Assembly (NCBI GenBank): GCA_016866255.1
Contig: VGMY01000016.1
Span: 1 to 49,800, forward strand
Reading direction: 5' to 3'
DNA length: 49,800 nt
From: Bacteroidota bacterium
GTDB lineage: Bacteria; Bacteroidota; Bacteroidia; Flavobacteriales_D; Crocinitomicaceae
Position 1 is the first letter of the stretch, and the number at the start of each line of letters is the position of its first letter. The notes beneath the pieces are model-generated. The model ran no database searches. It worked only from the letters and a program-made list of their open reading frames with translations, and was not told the origin of the DNA. Shown in pieces: positions 16,683-27,500 of the stretch. Made by a program: the position numbers and the translations under genes.

Positions 16683-17764
16683 CTTGTAAAATCAACGTTG
16701 AGCAGCACGTTTTGTCATTTAATTTCCCTGCTGGAACAAGCCGGGGTGTCATGCGTTGCAAAAAACTATGGATTATTGAATACATCCGAGACGGCAGAGT
16801 TGGGCGAGGGGAATGCAGCATCCTGGAGGGGCTTAGTCCGGAGTATGCAGATGATGCATCCTATGAGACCACGCTTTTGGAATATACAAGAAGCATTCAG
16901 AAGCGTTGCACCAATCCTGTAGATAGCCTAAGAAAATTGCTCGAATGGTTTCCTCAACTCAGCCAACAGCCCTCGATTCGTTGCGGAATTGAAATGGCCC
17001 TTTCGGATTGGATTTGTCCCATCGAGGAAGTTGTTTTTGATACTGACTTTGCGCGAGGTAAATCGGCCATTCCTATTAATGGTTTAATCTGGATGGGTAG
17101 TATTCCTTGGATGGAACAGCAAGTAGAGGAAAAAATAGCGCAAGGATTTCAAGTGCTTAAATTTAAAATTGCTGCCCTCGAATGGGAGAAAGAGCTGGAG
17201 TTTCTCAAGAGGGTAAGGTCTCGTTTTTCGAAAGAATGGTTAACCATTCGCTTAGATGCTAACGGAGGTTTTCGGGAAGCTGAAGTTGTTTCGCAAATGA
17301 GGCAATTGAGTGCCTTGGATATTCACTCCATTGAGCAACCGGTAAATCCAAGCAATCTTCGCATGTTAAAAGAACTTTCGAAACTTAATGTGATTCCGGT
17401 AGCTTTAGATGAATCCTTAATCCCGTGCTACAGTGCGGAAGAAAAGCGCAAATTATTAACGGATATCAAACCTCAATACCTTGTTTTAAAGCCAAGTTTA
17501 CACGGTGGATTTACAGGAGTCCGAGAATGGATTTCCCTGGCCGAGGAACATGGGATAGCTTGGTGGATCACTTCTGCGTTAGAATCAAATATTGGGCTCA
17601 AGGCGATAGCACAATTCACAGCAACTTATCCGGTGAAGTGTGCCCAAGGGCTTGGAACGGGTGGCCTATTCACTTCCAATTTTCCCTCAAATCTTCGGCT
17701 CAACGGTCCAATGTTAACCCATTATTTCCCGGAACAAGGCCTTATTTCATCGCACGTCGAATAA
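16673..17764 (+). CDS. menC: o-Succinylbenzoate synthase-like enolase superfamily enzyme
   Basis: A 363 aa protein of the MR/MLE group of the enolase superfamily. The N-terminal capping domain has the OSBS-like FPAGTSRGVM and GRGECSILEGLSPEY. The barrel carries the expected residues: K163-x-K165 (LKFKI), Asp195 (LDANGG), Glu221 (SIEQP), Asp246 (ALDES) and Lys273 (LVLKPS), plus ALESNIGLKAIAQFTA, which is typical of MenC. It would dehydrate SHCHC to o-succinylbenzoate in menaquinone synthesis. No other men gene is in the window, so it is an orphan member, and a dipeptide epimerase or other superfamily activity is the alternative. I chose the ATG at 16673 over an upstream TTG inside asnB. It overlaps the convergent gene by 43 nt. 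Confidence 0.82.
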   Translation: MDVACKINVEQHVLSFNFPAGTSRGVMRCKKLWIIEYIRDGRVGRGECSILEGLSPEYADDASYETTLLEYTRSIQKRCTNPVDSLRKLLEWFPQLSQQPSIRCGIEMALSDWICPIEEVVFDTDFARGKSAIPINGLIWMGSIPWMEQQVEEKIAQGFQVLKFKIAALEWEKELEFLKRVRSRFSKEWLTIRLDANGGFREAEVVSQMRQLSALDIHSIEQPVNPSNLRMLKELSKLNVIPVALDESLIPCYSAEEKRKLLTDIKPQYLVLKPSLHGGFTGVREWISLAEEHGIAWWITSALESNIGLKAIAQFTATYPVKCAQGLGTGGLFTSNFPSNLRLNGPMLTHYFPEQGLISSHVE

Positions 17765-18669
17765 ATGTAGTCGTGTAACAACCATTGAGCCGCTATAGCC
17801 AGTTGGGAATAATTTTGTGAATTGTTTCCAAAACTGGCCGCAGTAGTTACCCACATTGTTTGAATAAGTTCCATAACCGAGGCTTTAAAATTGATTTTCT
17901 TAACCACTGCGGCCACGTTGTTGGCCCCCGCATGATAAACGTGCATGACCAACAGGCGAAATCCCAGGTCGTTTTCATCGTAACAAATTCCCCGTTCGTT
18001 GAGCATATTGCGCGCTGCGGGAATGCAAGTCTGTGCGAGTAACTGGGCGGCAACGTAGGCACTTTTGGCAAAATTTGCACGTTCATCCAAAGAACCATTG
18101 ACCAGGAGGCCATAGCGTCTTGCCACTGCAGGCATCAGTTGAAATGCGCCATAGGCCCCACTAATTGATTTTTTCAAGCAAGCGGGACTCTCAATTAATA
18201 AAATGGCTTGAGCATACCAAGGATCAACCGAATGGTCTTCAAAAATTTTTATTCCTTCTCCAAGTGTGGGAAATACTTCGTGAAAACGATAAAAATCCTT
18301 TTTACCCGTTGTCACAAACAGCGATTCCGTAGAGTCGATACCAAATCGTTCTCTGAGTGCCGCTTTGGTCGCTGCTTTTTCGCTATCGGTTTGTTTCGAC
18401 CAGGAGCTGTAGGCGATGGTTGCTAAAATTTGCCGGGTCCTTGCGACATTTACAACGCATGAATCCGGCGGCAACAGCATAATTTTTCGCCAAAACTGTG
18501 GTTGGGGTAAACTTACCCAGCGTTCCATAAATAGCGCATCAGAGTGCATAACACGGGTTAGTTGATTTTTTGTGGTTACCTCAATTTGTTCCTTGAGCCA
18601 AGATTGTGCCTGTACCGAGAACGTTGTCGCGACGAAAGTTATTGCAACAACAAAAGCCTTACATATCAT
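17722..18669 (-). CDS. Lytic transglycosylase, SLT domain
   Basis: A 315 aa protein from the ATG at 18669, which gives a clean signal peptide (MICKAFVVAITF ... VQAQ); a longer frame to 18708 would bury it. The SLT domain (about residues 145-260) shows LLIESPACLKKSISGAYGAFQLMP, with the catalytic glutamate in the IES segment, and later HVYHAGANNV, which corresponds to the AYNAGxGxV motif. It would cleave the glycan strand of peptidoglycan in the periplasm to give 1,6-anhydro ends. The usual E-S-x-F/Y sequence is changed to E-S-P-A, so the substrate loop is somewhat divergent. It converges on the menC-like gene with a 43 nt overlap. Confidence 0.83.
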   Translation of the reverse strand: MICKAFVVAITFVATTFSVQAQSWLKEQIEVTTKNQLTRVMHSDALFMERWVSLPQPQFWRKIMLLPPDSCVVNVARTRQILATIAYSSWSKQTDSEKAATKAALRERFGIDSTESLFVTTGKKDFYRFHEVFPTLGEGIKIFEDHSVDPWYAQAILLIESPACLKKSISGAYGAFQLMPAVARRYGLLVNGSLDERANFAKSAYVAAQLLAQTCIPAARNMLNERGICYDENDLGFRLLVMHVYHAGANNVAAVVKKINFKASVMELIQTMWVTTAASFGNNSQNYSQLAIAAQWLLHDYIYSTCDEIRPCSGK

Positions 18670-18746
18670 ACCATCGAAATTAGTGACTTTCAAACCCGAA
18701 CAACCCATTTAGTTACTTCATTTACCAACAGACAGTTTTTAGTTAT

Positions 18747-18754
18747 TATATTTG
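18747..18754 (+). promoter_or_regulatory. yidD promoter -7 box (TATATTTG)
   Basis: TATATTTG is an exact TAnnTTTG match and ends 6 nt before the ATG at 18761, implying a leaderless or nearly leaderless message. Confidence 0.65.
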
Positions 18755-18760
18755 AGTGAA

Positions 18761-19054
18761 ATGCGAATGTATCGATGGATTGGTTTTCCATTCATTTTCC
18801 TTGTCAAGGTTTATCAATGGATTATATCGCCCTTGTTTCCCCCTAGTTGCCGTTTTACTCCCTCTTGTTCCAATTACATGATTGATGCCATCAAAGAATG
18901 GGGATTGATCAAAGGTGTATTTCTCGGCACTAGGCGAATCGCTCGATGTCATCCAAAGGGAGGATGCGGGCACGATCCGGTTCCGAAGAAAAACCCTTCT
19001 CCTTTAAAGTCCACCCCCGATCGCGAAGAAGGCTCCTATACGATTGAAGGTTGA
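18761..19054 (+). CDS. yidD: Membrane protein insertion efficiency factor YidD
   Basis: YidD is a small inner-membrane-associated protein that helps YidC-dependent insertion of membrane proteins. The sequence has the family pattern: an amphipathic/hydrophobic start ([18 protein letters not shown]), then [19 protein letters not shown] with the conserved cysteines, then [20 protein letters not shown]. The family is usually 70-90 aa; here 97 aa follow the ATG, with about 20 extra residues after DPVP. The last 125 nt, including the conserved [12 protein letters not shown] segment, are antisense to the 3' end of the helicase gene, which is a long coding overlap. I use 18761 because an earlier in-frame TTG lies within the promoter box. 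Confidence 0.93.
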   Translation: MRMYRWIGFPFIFLVKVYQWIISPLFPPSCRFTPSCSNYMIDAIKEWGLIKGVFLGTRRIARCHPKGGCGHDPVPKKNPSPLKSTPDREEGSYTIEG

Positions 19055-22000
19055 GATAGGTTTTTTCCAAATCGCTAACGCGCTCCAACGTAATAACTTG
19101 TCCATTGACCTCCAAATTAGCGTCGTTCCAACAACCGCCATAATGCTCAAGCTCCAAGTTTTCCAACCATTGTAGCCACTTTTTCAAGATCTGTAAACCT
19201 TGGCTGTTGACGATTCCAAAATCGGCGGAGCCAAGCGAACGAATTACGTGAAGTTTTTTTCTAGCCCGAGTAAATAAGACGTTAAGCCGTTTTTCTCCTC
19301 CAAACTGCGTCAAGGGGCCCATGCGTAAGTCCACTTTTCCGTCTTCATTTTTTCCATAGCCGAGGGAAATGATTAACTCATCGTATTCATCGCCCTGTAC
19401 CTGCTCTAAGGTTTTAAGCACCAGTTTTCCATTGGCTAAAGCTTGCCAAACGATTGCCTCATTGTTATGCCGTAATGTTTCGCAGAGTGCTCCAAGCTGT
19501 CGCTCTGAAAAAGTAACTACCCCAACGGTTTGTGATTTGGAGGACAAGCACTTTAGGAGGATTTCAACAAGCGTTTCAATTTCTTGTTGGTTAATTCCTT
19601 CACGATATAACCCCGCTTGAATTAAGTGGTCTTCAATGGCTTTGTAGGGGGGGAAGCACGGAACAACCACCAATTCATTTTGGTAAAATTGCGCATTGGA
19701 AAATTCAATCAAGCTTGCATTGCGGCTGCGATAATGGAATTTCAGCCTTTTCGTGGGCAGGTTGTAAGCAGCATGCTCTAAAAGATTCATGCGTTCGTTC
19801 GATCCACTTGAAAAATAAGAAGTTGGTGCCATTTGCATGAGATCTCCGACGACAATAATGCGTCCTGAGCGGTAAAGGGTACCTAAAGCGTGCGATAAGG
19901 GCATTTGACTCGCCTCGTCCACCAAGCCAACATCAAACAGGCTGGGGCTTAATTCAAAATCTAAGGTGAGTTGTACAGGATTGGTAAACCACAAAGGCTT
20001 GAGGACCTTCACCCATATTGAGGCCGAACTCGATAGCACCTCGCGAACTGTAGGTAAATTTCGCTTGCGCGCAAACCATTTAACCAGCTCGCGTTTTCCT
20101 GCCTTTAAAGTTTCTTTAAGATGCAGTTGTTTTTCGGTCAAGCGACGGTTAGGAAGCGCCAATAATTCATGGAAAGCATCAAACTGTTCTTTTCTTTTTC
20201 CGTGCAACAAAGAAGCAAAGCCTTCAGCAGAAATTTCCATACTTTTGGACAGGAAGTCTAGGTATTCCTCCGAAGATTCGATGAACGAGTTCATGGAGGG
20301 ATTCTGCGATAAAAAACGGTTCCACGCTGTTTCGATAACCGCCTTATTCAAGGCTCCGATATTCGCAACGTTGCGCAAGGCTTTTTTGGTTTCAACCTGT
20401 ACATTATCCCAAAGTTTAAGGTAAGGAACCAAGGCTGAGGCACGCGCAGTTAGCCCTAACATTAACTCCATCATATTTCGTTCATTGGAGGATTGGAAGG
20501 TTCTATTGAGCGTTGAAAGAATTTTACTTACGCGAAAAAAGTGCTCATTGTTGATTTGAACTTGTTCGGGAGATAGGGATTGATAAAGAGGATATAAAGG
20601 GCTATTCTGAGTTTGGATAAATCCGAAAAATGCTGTGAAATCCTTGGAGGGCTCATGAAACCCGATGCTGTCAAGCTTTTCTTGAAGCCTTATTTCTAAG
20701 GATTTGAGTTTATAAAATTCGAGCGTAGTATGGATTAACTCTTGCCAATTTAACCCTTCAATTCTAAGCCAAAGAATTTTTTGCCGTTGAATTTTCTTTC
20801 GATTCCAAAAACGTTCTTTACTCCAATTTTCCTTTAATATTTGCAATTCTTCGAAAGTAGGAAGGGTCCGCCAAGAAGCTATTTTATCCTGCAATTGCTC
20901 TTTTTGTGTTCTCAGTTTTTCAAAATCGCGTTTTAATTGGAAAAGGTGTTTTTTGCGTTTTAGAAGCGGATAAAATCGCGCATAATTTTCTCCTGAAAAA
21001 AGATGCGCTGCCTGACAAATCCGATAGTATTCAGAAATTTTTTCCAAAGAATTTTCTTCCAGCGGTAACTTACTCAGTTCCTCAATGGTATGTCGCCAAA
21101 TGACTAAAAGGTCTTCAAATTCGTTCTGAAGAGTCCATGTAGGAGAAATTTGGCTAAGGTATTGGATTAAATCGTTGGGAATTTTTTGAAGTATGTCCAG
21201 GTCTTTCTTCCAAGATGCGTAGCTCGGGAGACCAGCTTGATAACGGGTTTTTTGTAAGGGGTCAAGCTTTGTTTCTCTTAAAAATGCCTTCGGACTTAAG
21301 GTTCCAATAGTGCCTGGTGTGTGGTACAAAATTAGGTCTTGGTTGAATTGATTCACCAACGCCAAGGATTCATCCCTTGCGTGTTTAGGGGAATATTGTT
21401 CCAAAAGATTCCACGACTGCTTAAGGGAGGAGAGCAGGCTTTTGGCACTGTGTTCTCCATTGCGTAAAAAGATAAAATCTTCCAAGTCATGCACCTTGAA
21501 GCGCTGATAAAGGACTTCAAGTGCTTCCTTTTTCGAGGAACATACCAGCACGTGCTGCTCATCCTGAATCAATAAGCCTAATAAATTGGCTAAGACTTGG
21601 GATTTACCCGTTCCCGGAGGACCTTGGATAACCAACCCACTTTTTCTTCCCAGCGTTATGGCATCAAATTGCGATTGGTCAGATGGAAATAGTAAGGGCA
21701 GAACTTTATCGTCAGAGGAATCATCTATCTGCTGACTTCCATCAAAGAAATAATCCAATCGATGAAGATCGTCCTTGGTTTTTAATTCTACTGCATCTCG
21801 CAAAAGGGCATAGCGAAAGGGATGAAAAAATCCCACATAGCGTTCGTGATCGTTGACCTCGAAGCCTATGTCCGACAACTCTTTAACGATTAACTCTTTA
21901 TCCGTTTCCAAAGATTTGGAACTCAAATGCATTAATCCTTGAGTATGGGGATTAAGCATCCATTCGTCTTCGGAAAGATTCCATTTAAGGGTGTTTCGGA

Positions 22001-22292
22001 CGCCGTTATATTGTGGGTTGATGGTGTGAATGAAGAGGGGGATATAATTTCCTTCTTGACTTTTAATCCAACCTTCGGCCACGCTCAAAGAAGCGTAGCC
22101 CTGCTGTTGTTCTTTTTTGTTCGCCTGTTTTAAAAGAGTTTCCAATGCGGGGCTTATCGGGATTTCCCCGGCTTCAAATGGAATAGAGTTTTTTGGAGAA
22201 AAATGCACCAACAAATCGTTGGCATTGAACATGGATAGCTCGCGCTCGAGCATGTTAAGTTCTTCCAATACTAGGGGGGGAGTGATTTTCAC
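18930..22292 (-). CDS. Large superfamily 1 (Upf1-like) DNA/RNA helicase, AAA_11/AAA_12 type
   Basis: A 1120 aa cytoplasmic ATPase. Motif I (Walker A) [15 protein letters not shown] lies near residue 230, followed by motif Ia-like [15 protein letters not shown] long helical, charged insertion (about 300-740) precedes motif [18 protein letters not shown] (near 790), then [18 protein letters not shown] (motif III), LKFHYRSRN (motif IV region), [18 protein letters not shown] and [16 protein letters not shown] (motifs V-VI). The DEAS box and GDxxQxxPTS are typical of Upf1/Dna2-like helicases of the DUF4011-related group found alone in bacterial genomes. The substrate and pathway are unknown. The C-terminal PLDDIERFA end overlaps yidD antisense by 125 nt. 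There is no neighbouring nuclease or methylase gene suggesting a defence island. Confidence 0.87.
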   Translation of the reverse strand: MKITPPLVLEELNMLERELSMFNANDLLVHFSPKNSIPFEAGEIPISPALETLLKQANKKEQQQGYASLSVAEGWIKSQEGNYIPLFIHTINPQYNGVRNTLKWNLSEDEWMLNPHTQGLMHLSSKSLETDKELIVKELSDIGFEVNDHERYVGFFHPFRYALLRDAVELKTKDDLHRLDYFFDGSQQIDDSSDDKVLPLLFPSDQSQFDAITLGRKSGLVIQGPPGTGKSQVLANLLGLLIQDEQHVLVCSSKKEALEVLYQRFKVHDLEDFIFLRNGEHSAKSLLSSLKQSWNLLEQYSPKHARDESLALVNQFNQDLILYHTPGTIGTLSPKAFLRETKLDPLQKTRYQAGLPSYASWKKDLDILQKIPNDLIQYLSQISPTWTLQNEFEDLLVIWRHTIEELSKLPLEENSLEKISEYYRICQAAHLFSGENYARFYPLLKRKKHLFQLKRDFEKLRTQKEQLQDKIASWRTLPTFEELQILKENWSKERFWNRKKIQRQKILWLRIEGLNWQELIHTTLEFYKLKSLEIRLQEKLDSIGFHEPSKDFTAFFGFIQTQNSPLYPLYQSLSPEQVQINNEHFFRVSKILSTLNRTFQSSNERNMMELMLGLTARASALVPYLKLWDNVQVETKKALRNVANIGALNKAVIETAWNRFLSQNPSMNSFIESSEEYLDFLSKSMEISAEGFASLLHGKRKEQFDAFHELLALPNRRLTEKQLHLKETLKAGKRELVKWFARKRNLPTVREVLSSSASIWVKVLKPLWFTNPVQLTLDFELSPSLFDVGLVDEASQMPLSHALGTLYRSGRIIVVGDLMQMAPTSYFSSGSNERMNLLEHAAYNLPTKRLKFHYRSRNASLIEFSNAQFYQNELVVVPCFPPYKAIEDHLIQAGLYREGINQQEIETLVEILLKCLSSKSQTVGVVTFSERQLGALCETLRHNNEAIVWQALANGKLVLKTLEQVQGDEYDELIISLGYGKNEDGKVDLRMGPLTQFGGEKRLNVLFTRARKKLHVIRSLGSADFGIVNSQGLQILKKWLQWLENLELEHYGGCWNDANLEVNGQVITLERVSDLEKTYLNLQSYRSLLRDRGWTLKEKGFSSEPDRARILPLDDIERFA

Positions 22293-22360
22293 ACCTCTAA
22301 ATTAACCGAATTTAATTTTTTGCAACAATTTACCTTAACTTTACCAACAATTCTTTTTGC

Positions 22361-23437
22361 ATGAGGCTTATTTTTTTAACACTCCTCTTAAGTTGCATCG
22401 AAGTAAATGCGCAAATTACGCTATCGTACACCGATTTCGGAACAGCTGGTGACACCGTTCGAATTTCTCAGACGCAAGCCGGTAATTTGGATTTTACTTC
22501 AACCGGGGCTAATTTCACCTGGGATTTCAGTTCTCTCGTGGCAAGTAGCCAATACCTGAAAGAATTTAGGCCCGTAGGATTTTCTTCCATCTTGGTTTTC
22601 GGTACTTATGGACCTCTTGCCTCCAGCAATTATCAAGCCTCGTATTTCAATCCAACCAACGATTTGCCATTGGATCAATTATCTCAATTTCTACCTGTGG
22701 AACTGAGTAATTTAAACCTTTATTCCAAACGGACACAGGATTCAATTACTTCTTTGGGGTATTCGATTGCCGTTAATGGACAAGGGGTTCCCTTCAAGTC
22801 CGACACCATTGAAACCCGTTACAAACTCCCTTTGAACTACAACGATTCACACTACTCAAGAGGCTACACCTACATCGACCTTAATCCTATCATCGATTTT
22901 AAAATCAAACAATACCGCGAGCGAACCAGCAACGTGGACGGCTGGGGAACGATTATTACGCCTAAAGGAACGTTTCCGGTTTTGAGAATTCGTCATGACA
23001 TCAATGAAAGGGATTCCGTTTATCAAACCTTTTTTGGAGGGGGTCAGTGGTTTGGCGGACCCCTCATACAGCGTATCGAGTACGAATGGTTTACCAATGG
23101 GGAGAAAGAATGGATTCTGAAGGCTTCAGAAAACAATGGAAACGTTAACTTGGTAGAATATCAAGAAGATTATTTAGGATTGGACGCTTCACTCAGTGAA
23201 CACCGCTTCGAGGTTGTTGTCGGGCCTAACCCAACATCGGGCGAGTTGATCATTGAATCAAACACACCTGTGGATGCGGCCGAAGTAGTTGATGCGCTCG
23301 GAAGAATCGTTCTTAGTGAATACGCAGTGAATGCCTTTTCCATGACCCTGGATTTGAAGCACCTTTGTCAAGGTACCTATAGGGTTGTAATTCGTGGAGA
23401 TCAAGCAGCTGAAGAATTTTCAATAGTCAAATGGTAA
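22361..23437 (+). CDS. T9SS type A sorting domain-containing secreted protein
   Basis: A 358 aa secreted protein with a signal peptide (residues 1-18, ending VNAQ). The body (about 20-270) is beta-rich, begins ITLSYTDFGTAGDTVRI, and contains several tyrosine/serine-rich strands; I do not recognise its fold. The C-terminal 80 residues form a type A sorting domain: VVGPNPTSGELIIES, AEVVDALGRIVLS, LCQGTYRVVI and a final basic strand. That domain directs export by the T9SS and is cleaved by PorU. The gene ends 3 nt before the rnpB promoter. Function unknown. Confidence 0.85.
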   Translation: MRLIFLTLLLSCIEVNAQITLSYTDFGTAGDTVRISQTQAGNLDFTSTGANFTWDFSSLVASSQYLKEFRPVGFSSILVFGTYGPLASSNYQASYFNPTNDLPLDQLSQFLPVELSNLNLYSKRTQDSITSLGYSIAVNGQGVPFKSDTIETRYKLPLNYNDSHYSRGYTYIDLNPIIDFKIKQYRERTSNVDGWGTIITPKGTFPVLRIRHDINERDSVYQTFFGGGQWFGGPLIQRIEYEWFTNGEKEWILKASENNGNVNLVEYQEDYLGLDASLSEHRFEVVVGPNPTSGELIIESNTPVDAAEVVDALGRIVLSEYAVNAFSMTLDLKHLCQGTYRVVIRGDQAAEEFSIVKW

Positions 23438-23440
23438 TCG

Positions 23441-23448
23441 TACCTTTG
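23441..23448 (+). promoter_or_regulatory. rnpB promoter -7 box (TACCTTTG)
   Basis: An exact TAnnTTTG match lies 2 nt before the first base of the rnpB P1 helix and 3 nt after the preceding stop codon. Because the RNA 5' end is fixed by P1, this box anchors the promoter rule for the rest of the window. Confidence 0.85.
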
Positions 23449-23450
23449 AG

Positions 23451-23840
23451 AAGGCAAATCGGCTTATCGCTGTCCTGGTTTACAGGAGGGAGGAAAGTCC
23501 GGGCAGCACAGAGCATCGTACTTCCTAACGGGAAGGGTTCACGCAAGTGAATACAGAAAGTGCCGCAGAAAATAAACTACCTTGATGATGCACGCATGTC
23601 AAGGAAAAGGTGAAAAGGCGAGGTAAGAGCTCACCGCTTCAACAGCGATGTTGTTGGCAGGGCAAACCTTACGAGCTGAAAGACCATGTATACCGGAGCA
23701 TGTCCTAGACATTGAGGGTTGCTCGCCCGATTCCGGAGGGTAGGTCGATTGACGCTGACGGTGACGTCAGTGCTAGATAAATGATAAGCAGTTGCGTCAC
23801 GTGTGACAAAACGAACAGAACCCGGCTTATGATTTGCCTT
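23451..23840 (+). ncRNA. rnpB: RNase P RNA (bacterial class A)
   Basis: This is the catalytic RNA that removes 5' leaders from pre-tRNAs. The universal core is present: GAGGAAAGTCCGGGC near 23490 (P4 5' strand/CR-I), the GAGCTCACCGC region near 23630, GGCAAACC...GCTGAAAGACC near 23660-23690, and AACAGAACCCGGCTTAT near 23815 (P4 3' strand). The ends are defined by a perfect 10 bp P1 helix pairing AAGGCAAATC (23451-23460) with GATTTGCCTT (23831-23840). A run of Ts directly after P1 (to about 23845) makes the 3' part double as a terminator. The length, about 390 nt, is normal. Confidence 0.95.
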
Positions 23841-23858
23841 TTTTTAATTTCTCCATCC

Positions 23859-24530
23859 ATGGAAGCAAAGCACCTCATTTGTGAAGCACTGAAGGATTCC
23901 GGTAATTTGGTTCACCGTATCCAAATGGAGCAATATTTGCGAAATCAATTTGCTTTTTTGGGGGTTATGAGTACACGGCGAAAAGAAATCCTGAGGCAAT
24001 TGAAGAAGCGCTATTTAGATACGCTCAATCCCCAACAAAAAAGAAAGTTGGTCGCTTCGCTATGGGCTGAGGAACATCGGGAATATCAGCTTTTTGCGCT
24101 CGATTGGATGAAGAAATGGAATGCTCAAGATTACTTAGAAACAGATATTGAATTTTTTGAAGGATTGATTTTACAAAAGCCGTGGTGGGATACGGTGGAC
24201 ATTTTCGCACCAAATTTGGTGGGAAAATATGCCAAGCGGTTTCCAAAGAAAATGAGGGCCGTGCTAAAACGTTGGGAAAACCATCGTTCATATTGGTTGA
24301 GAAGGTCTTGCCTCATTTTTCAATTGCGTTATCGCAGGGAAACCGATTTAGAACTTTTGCAACATTTTGTTCATTCCTTAGCCCAGGAAAAAGAATTTTT
24401 CATCCAAAAAGCCATAGGATGGAGTTTGCGCGAAGTCTCAAAATGGAATCCTGTTTGGGTACAACACGTAGTTTTGCAAGAGCAGCTCGAAGGCTTGGCC
24501 AGGCGCGAGGCACTTAAGTATGTTCAGTAA
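23859..24530 (+). CDS. AlkD-like DNA alkylation repair protein (HEAT-repeat DNA glycosylase family)
   Basis: A 223 aa alpha-helical protein. Family marks are STRRKEILRQ (residues about 34-43), KPWWDTVDIFAPNLVG (about 105-120, with the W-D pair of AlkD), WENHRSYWLRRSCLIFQLRYR (about 137-157) and FFIQKAIGWSLREVSKWNP (about 185-203). AlkD enzymes excise positively charged alkylated purines without base flipping. The frame is open back to 23781, but that would lie within rnpB, so the ATG at 23859 is the start. It lies only 18 nt behind the RNase P RNA and shows no separate promoter box, so read-through from rnpB or a promoter inside it is possible. Confidence 0.88.
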   Translation: MEAKHLICEALKDSGNLVHRIQMEQYLRNQFAFLGVMSTRRKEILRQLKKRYLDTLNPQQKRKLVASLWAEEHREYQLFALDWMKKWNAQDYLETDIEFFEGLILQKPWWDTVDIFAPNLVGKYAKRFPKKMRAVLKRWENHRSYWLRRSCLIFQLRYRRETDLELLQHFVHSLAQEKEFFIQKAIGWSLREVSKWNPVWVQHVVLQEQLEGLARREALKYVQ

Positions 24531-24553
24531 CCTTGAATTGAGTATTTTTGAGC

Positions 24554-27500
24554 ATGAGAAATTTACACTTTCTGGGTATTGTTGTGGTTTGGGTAAACTT
24601 CTTATTCGGCCAGTACCGTCCGGAGAACGGTGTTGCTCCTTCTGAATTCGGTAAAATCGCAATCACGCACGTGGATGTGTACGTGAGTTCGGGTAAAAAA
24701 CTGAAGAATGTTACGGTCTTAATTTCAGATAAAAAAATTGTTGCAATCGGAGAATCCACTAAAATTCCGGAAGGGTATCTTGAGTATGAACGCGATGGTC
24801 ATACCATCGTCCCCGCATTTATAGAGATTAATTCAAGTGCCGGAACAAGAACGGCTAAGTCGGAATATCAAGGATATTATCCGCAATTAGAGTCGGCGAA
24901 AAAAGGAGATTTTTACTGGAACGAGGCTATCCATCCAGAAATTCATGGGATAGACGGATTAAATGCAAACGACGATCGATTTGATGAATTAAAAAAAATG
25001 GGTTTTGGCTTTGTTACGCCTCTCCAAAACGACGGTATTGTTCAAGGGGTCGCTCCTCTTTTAGCTATTGGGGCTCAAAAGGAAAGTGATTTTGTGCAGC
25101 TCGCGGAGCTTTCCCTCCACCTTTCCTTGGATAAGGGGGTTTCCCAACAAACTTACCCCTCTTCCCTCATGGGATCGATTGCGTTGCTTCGTCAGGCTTA
25201 TTACGATTTGAATTATTACAAAAATCATAGGGATGCCCCTTTGGGCAAGCAATCCATGGACCCCTGGACCGAGGCGGATGAATTGCCTGTATTTTTCAAA
25301 GTCAACGATAAATGGGACATTCTTCGTGCAGAAAAAATTGCTCAAGAATTTAAGCGCTCCTTTATCTACATTACCGCCGGAGATGAGTACGCCATCGCCG
25401 AAAAATTAAAGGAACAACGCGCCTCATTAGTGATTCCGCTTAATTTCCCTAAACCTTATGATTTAAAGGACCCATATACGGCCCGCAATATATCCATCGA
25501 AGAATTGAAACATTGGGAGCTAGCGCCCTTTAATTTTATCATGCTCAAAAATCAGGGGCTATCTGTCGCGCTTAGCACTCAGGGAACTCCGACAGCGTCT
25601 GTTTGGACTTCTTTACGAAAGATGATCTCGCTTGGGGCTAAACCTGAAGACGTATTGGCCGCTCTCACCGAAGTACCCGCCGCGTTTTTAGGGGTTGACT
25701 CATTAATAGGGACGCTAAACCCGGGTACCTTGGCAAGTTTCGGCGTGTACAACAAAGATCCATTTTATTTTGAAGCAGATTTGCTTGAAATGTGGTCTCT
25801 GGGTCGCCCGGAGAGCATAAAACCTTTTGTGCCCAACACTTTAGGAAAGTACAACCTGAACCTAAAAAATAAGCGTTTTGAAATGTTGGTCATTGGCAAT
25901 CCCCAAAAACCTTCGGTTTCGTTAATTGAGATAAAAGATATCTGGGACACGAAACTCCGGGCTTACAAAAAGGATACCCTTAAAACAACTGTAAACTTTT
26001 CAGCAACGGGCTCGGATATTTCCTTTCAATTTACGACAAAAGATTCCGAAAAAGGAGAGGCTTACATGTTGCGCGGAAAAATTATTGGAAACGGTAGCGT
26101 ATGGGAGGGGGATCTCGTAAACCCAAATGGTAGCTGGGGACATTGGTCAGCGATTCGCAAATCACAGGTTTCGGATACCTCGGGAAAAATAAAAGTCTCA
26201 ACAGCAGCTATTCCGGCTTGCTGGTATCCTAATATGGCTTATGGATACGACCAATTGCCGGTTGAAACGACTACCGTTTTTGAAAACGTCGTTATTTGGA
26301 CCAACGATGCCAAAGGGATTATTCAAAACGGTTACGCAGTAGTGCAAAAGGGGCTGATCACTTATGTTGGTTCAAGCAAACCAAATTACCCCCAAAATGC
26401 CAAAATCATAGATGGTCGGGGGTTTCATCTGACCTCGGGGATTATTGATGAACATTCTCACATCGCCATTTCACGAGGAGTCAACGAAGGAGGACAATCG
26501 GTGTCCGCTGAGGTTAGCATTGGTGACGTAGTTTATCCAGAAGATATTTCCATTTATCGACAATTGGCAGGGGGAGTTACCGCTGCTCAGCTTTTACACG
26601 GCTCGGCGAATGCCATTGGAGGGCAATCGGCGTTAATCAAATTAAAATGGGGAACAACCCCCGAAGAAATGAAAATTAGTGGGGCACCCGGTTTTATCAA
26701 GTTTGCCCTGGGTGAAAATGTGAAGCAATCTAATTGGGGAGAACGAAATGTCGTCCGATTTCCACAGACAAGGATGGGAGTGGAACAAGTATTTTATGAT
26801 GCATTCTACAGGGCAAAACATTACAAAAAGGCATGGGAGGTTTTTGGGGCATCAAATACAAGCCAAGCTCAAGCTCCTAGGGTGGACCTTGAATTGGACG
26901 TGTTGTGCCAAATTCTGGACTCCAAACGGTTTATAACATGCCATTCCTACGTTCAAAGTGAGGTAAATATGCTCATGAAGGTGGCCGACTCCATGGGGTT
27001 TAGAGTGAATACATTTACTCATATTTTAGAGGGGTATAAGGTGGCGGATAAAATGAAAACACATGGTGCCGGTGGCTCAACTTTTGCGGATTGGTGGGCT
27101 TATAAGTTTGAGGTTAATGATGCAATTCCTTACAACGCTGCTTTAATGCACCAGCAAGGGATAACAGTGGCAATTAATTCGGATGATGCAGAAATGGGAC
27201 GAAGGCTGAACCAGGAAGCAGCAAAAGGATTTAAATACGGTGGGATGAGTGAGGAGGAAGCCTGGAAAATGGTGACCCTGAATCCTGCAAAACTGCTTCG
27301 TTTAGACAATCGCATGGGAAGTGTATCGGTGGGTAAAGACGCTGATCTTGTGCTTTGGTCTGCCAATCCTCTTTCCCTTCTTGCGAAAGTTAAACTAACG
27401 ATGATTGAAGGAGTGGAATATTTTAACGAAGAAAAAAATGCGGAATTACAGCGAAAAAATACGGAGGAAAAAATGCGGTTATTGAGGAAAATGTCGGAAA

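Noticed and set aside
18930-22292. Defence-island role for the large SF1 helicase
   Set aside because: No nuclease, methylase, Toprim or other defence partner is adjacent; neighbours are envelope and housekeeping genes.
23781-23858. N-terminal extension of the AlkD-like protein starting at 23781
   Set aside because: It overlaps the 3' part of rnpB including P1 and has no resemblance to family members; the ATG at 23859 fits better.
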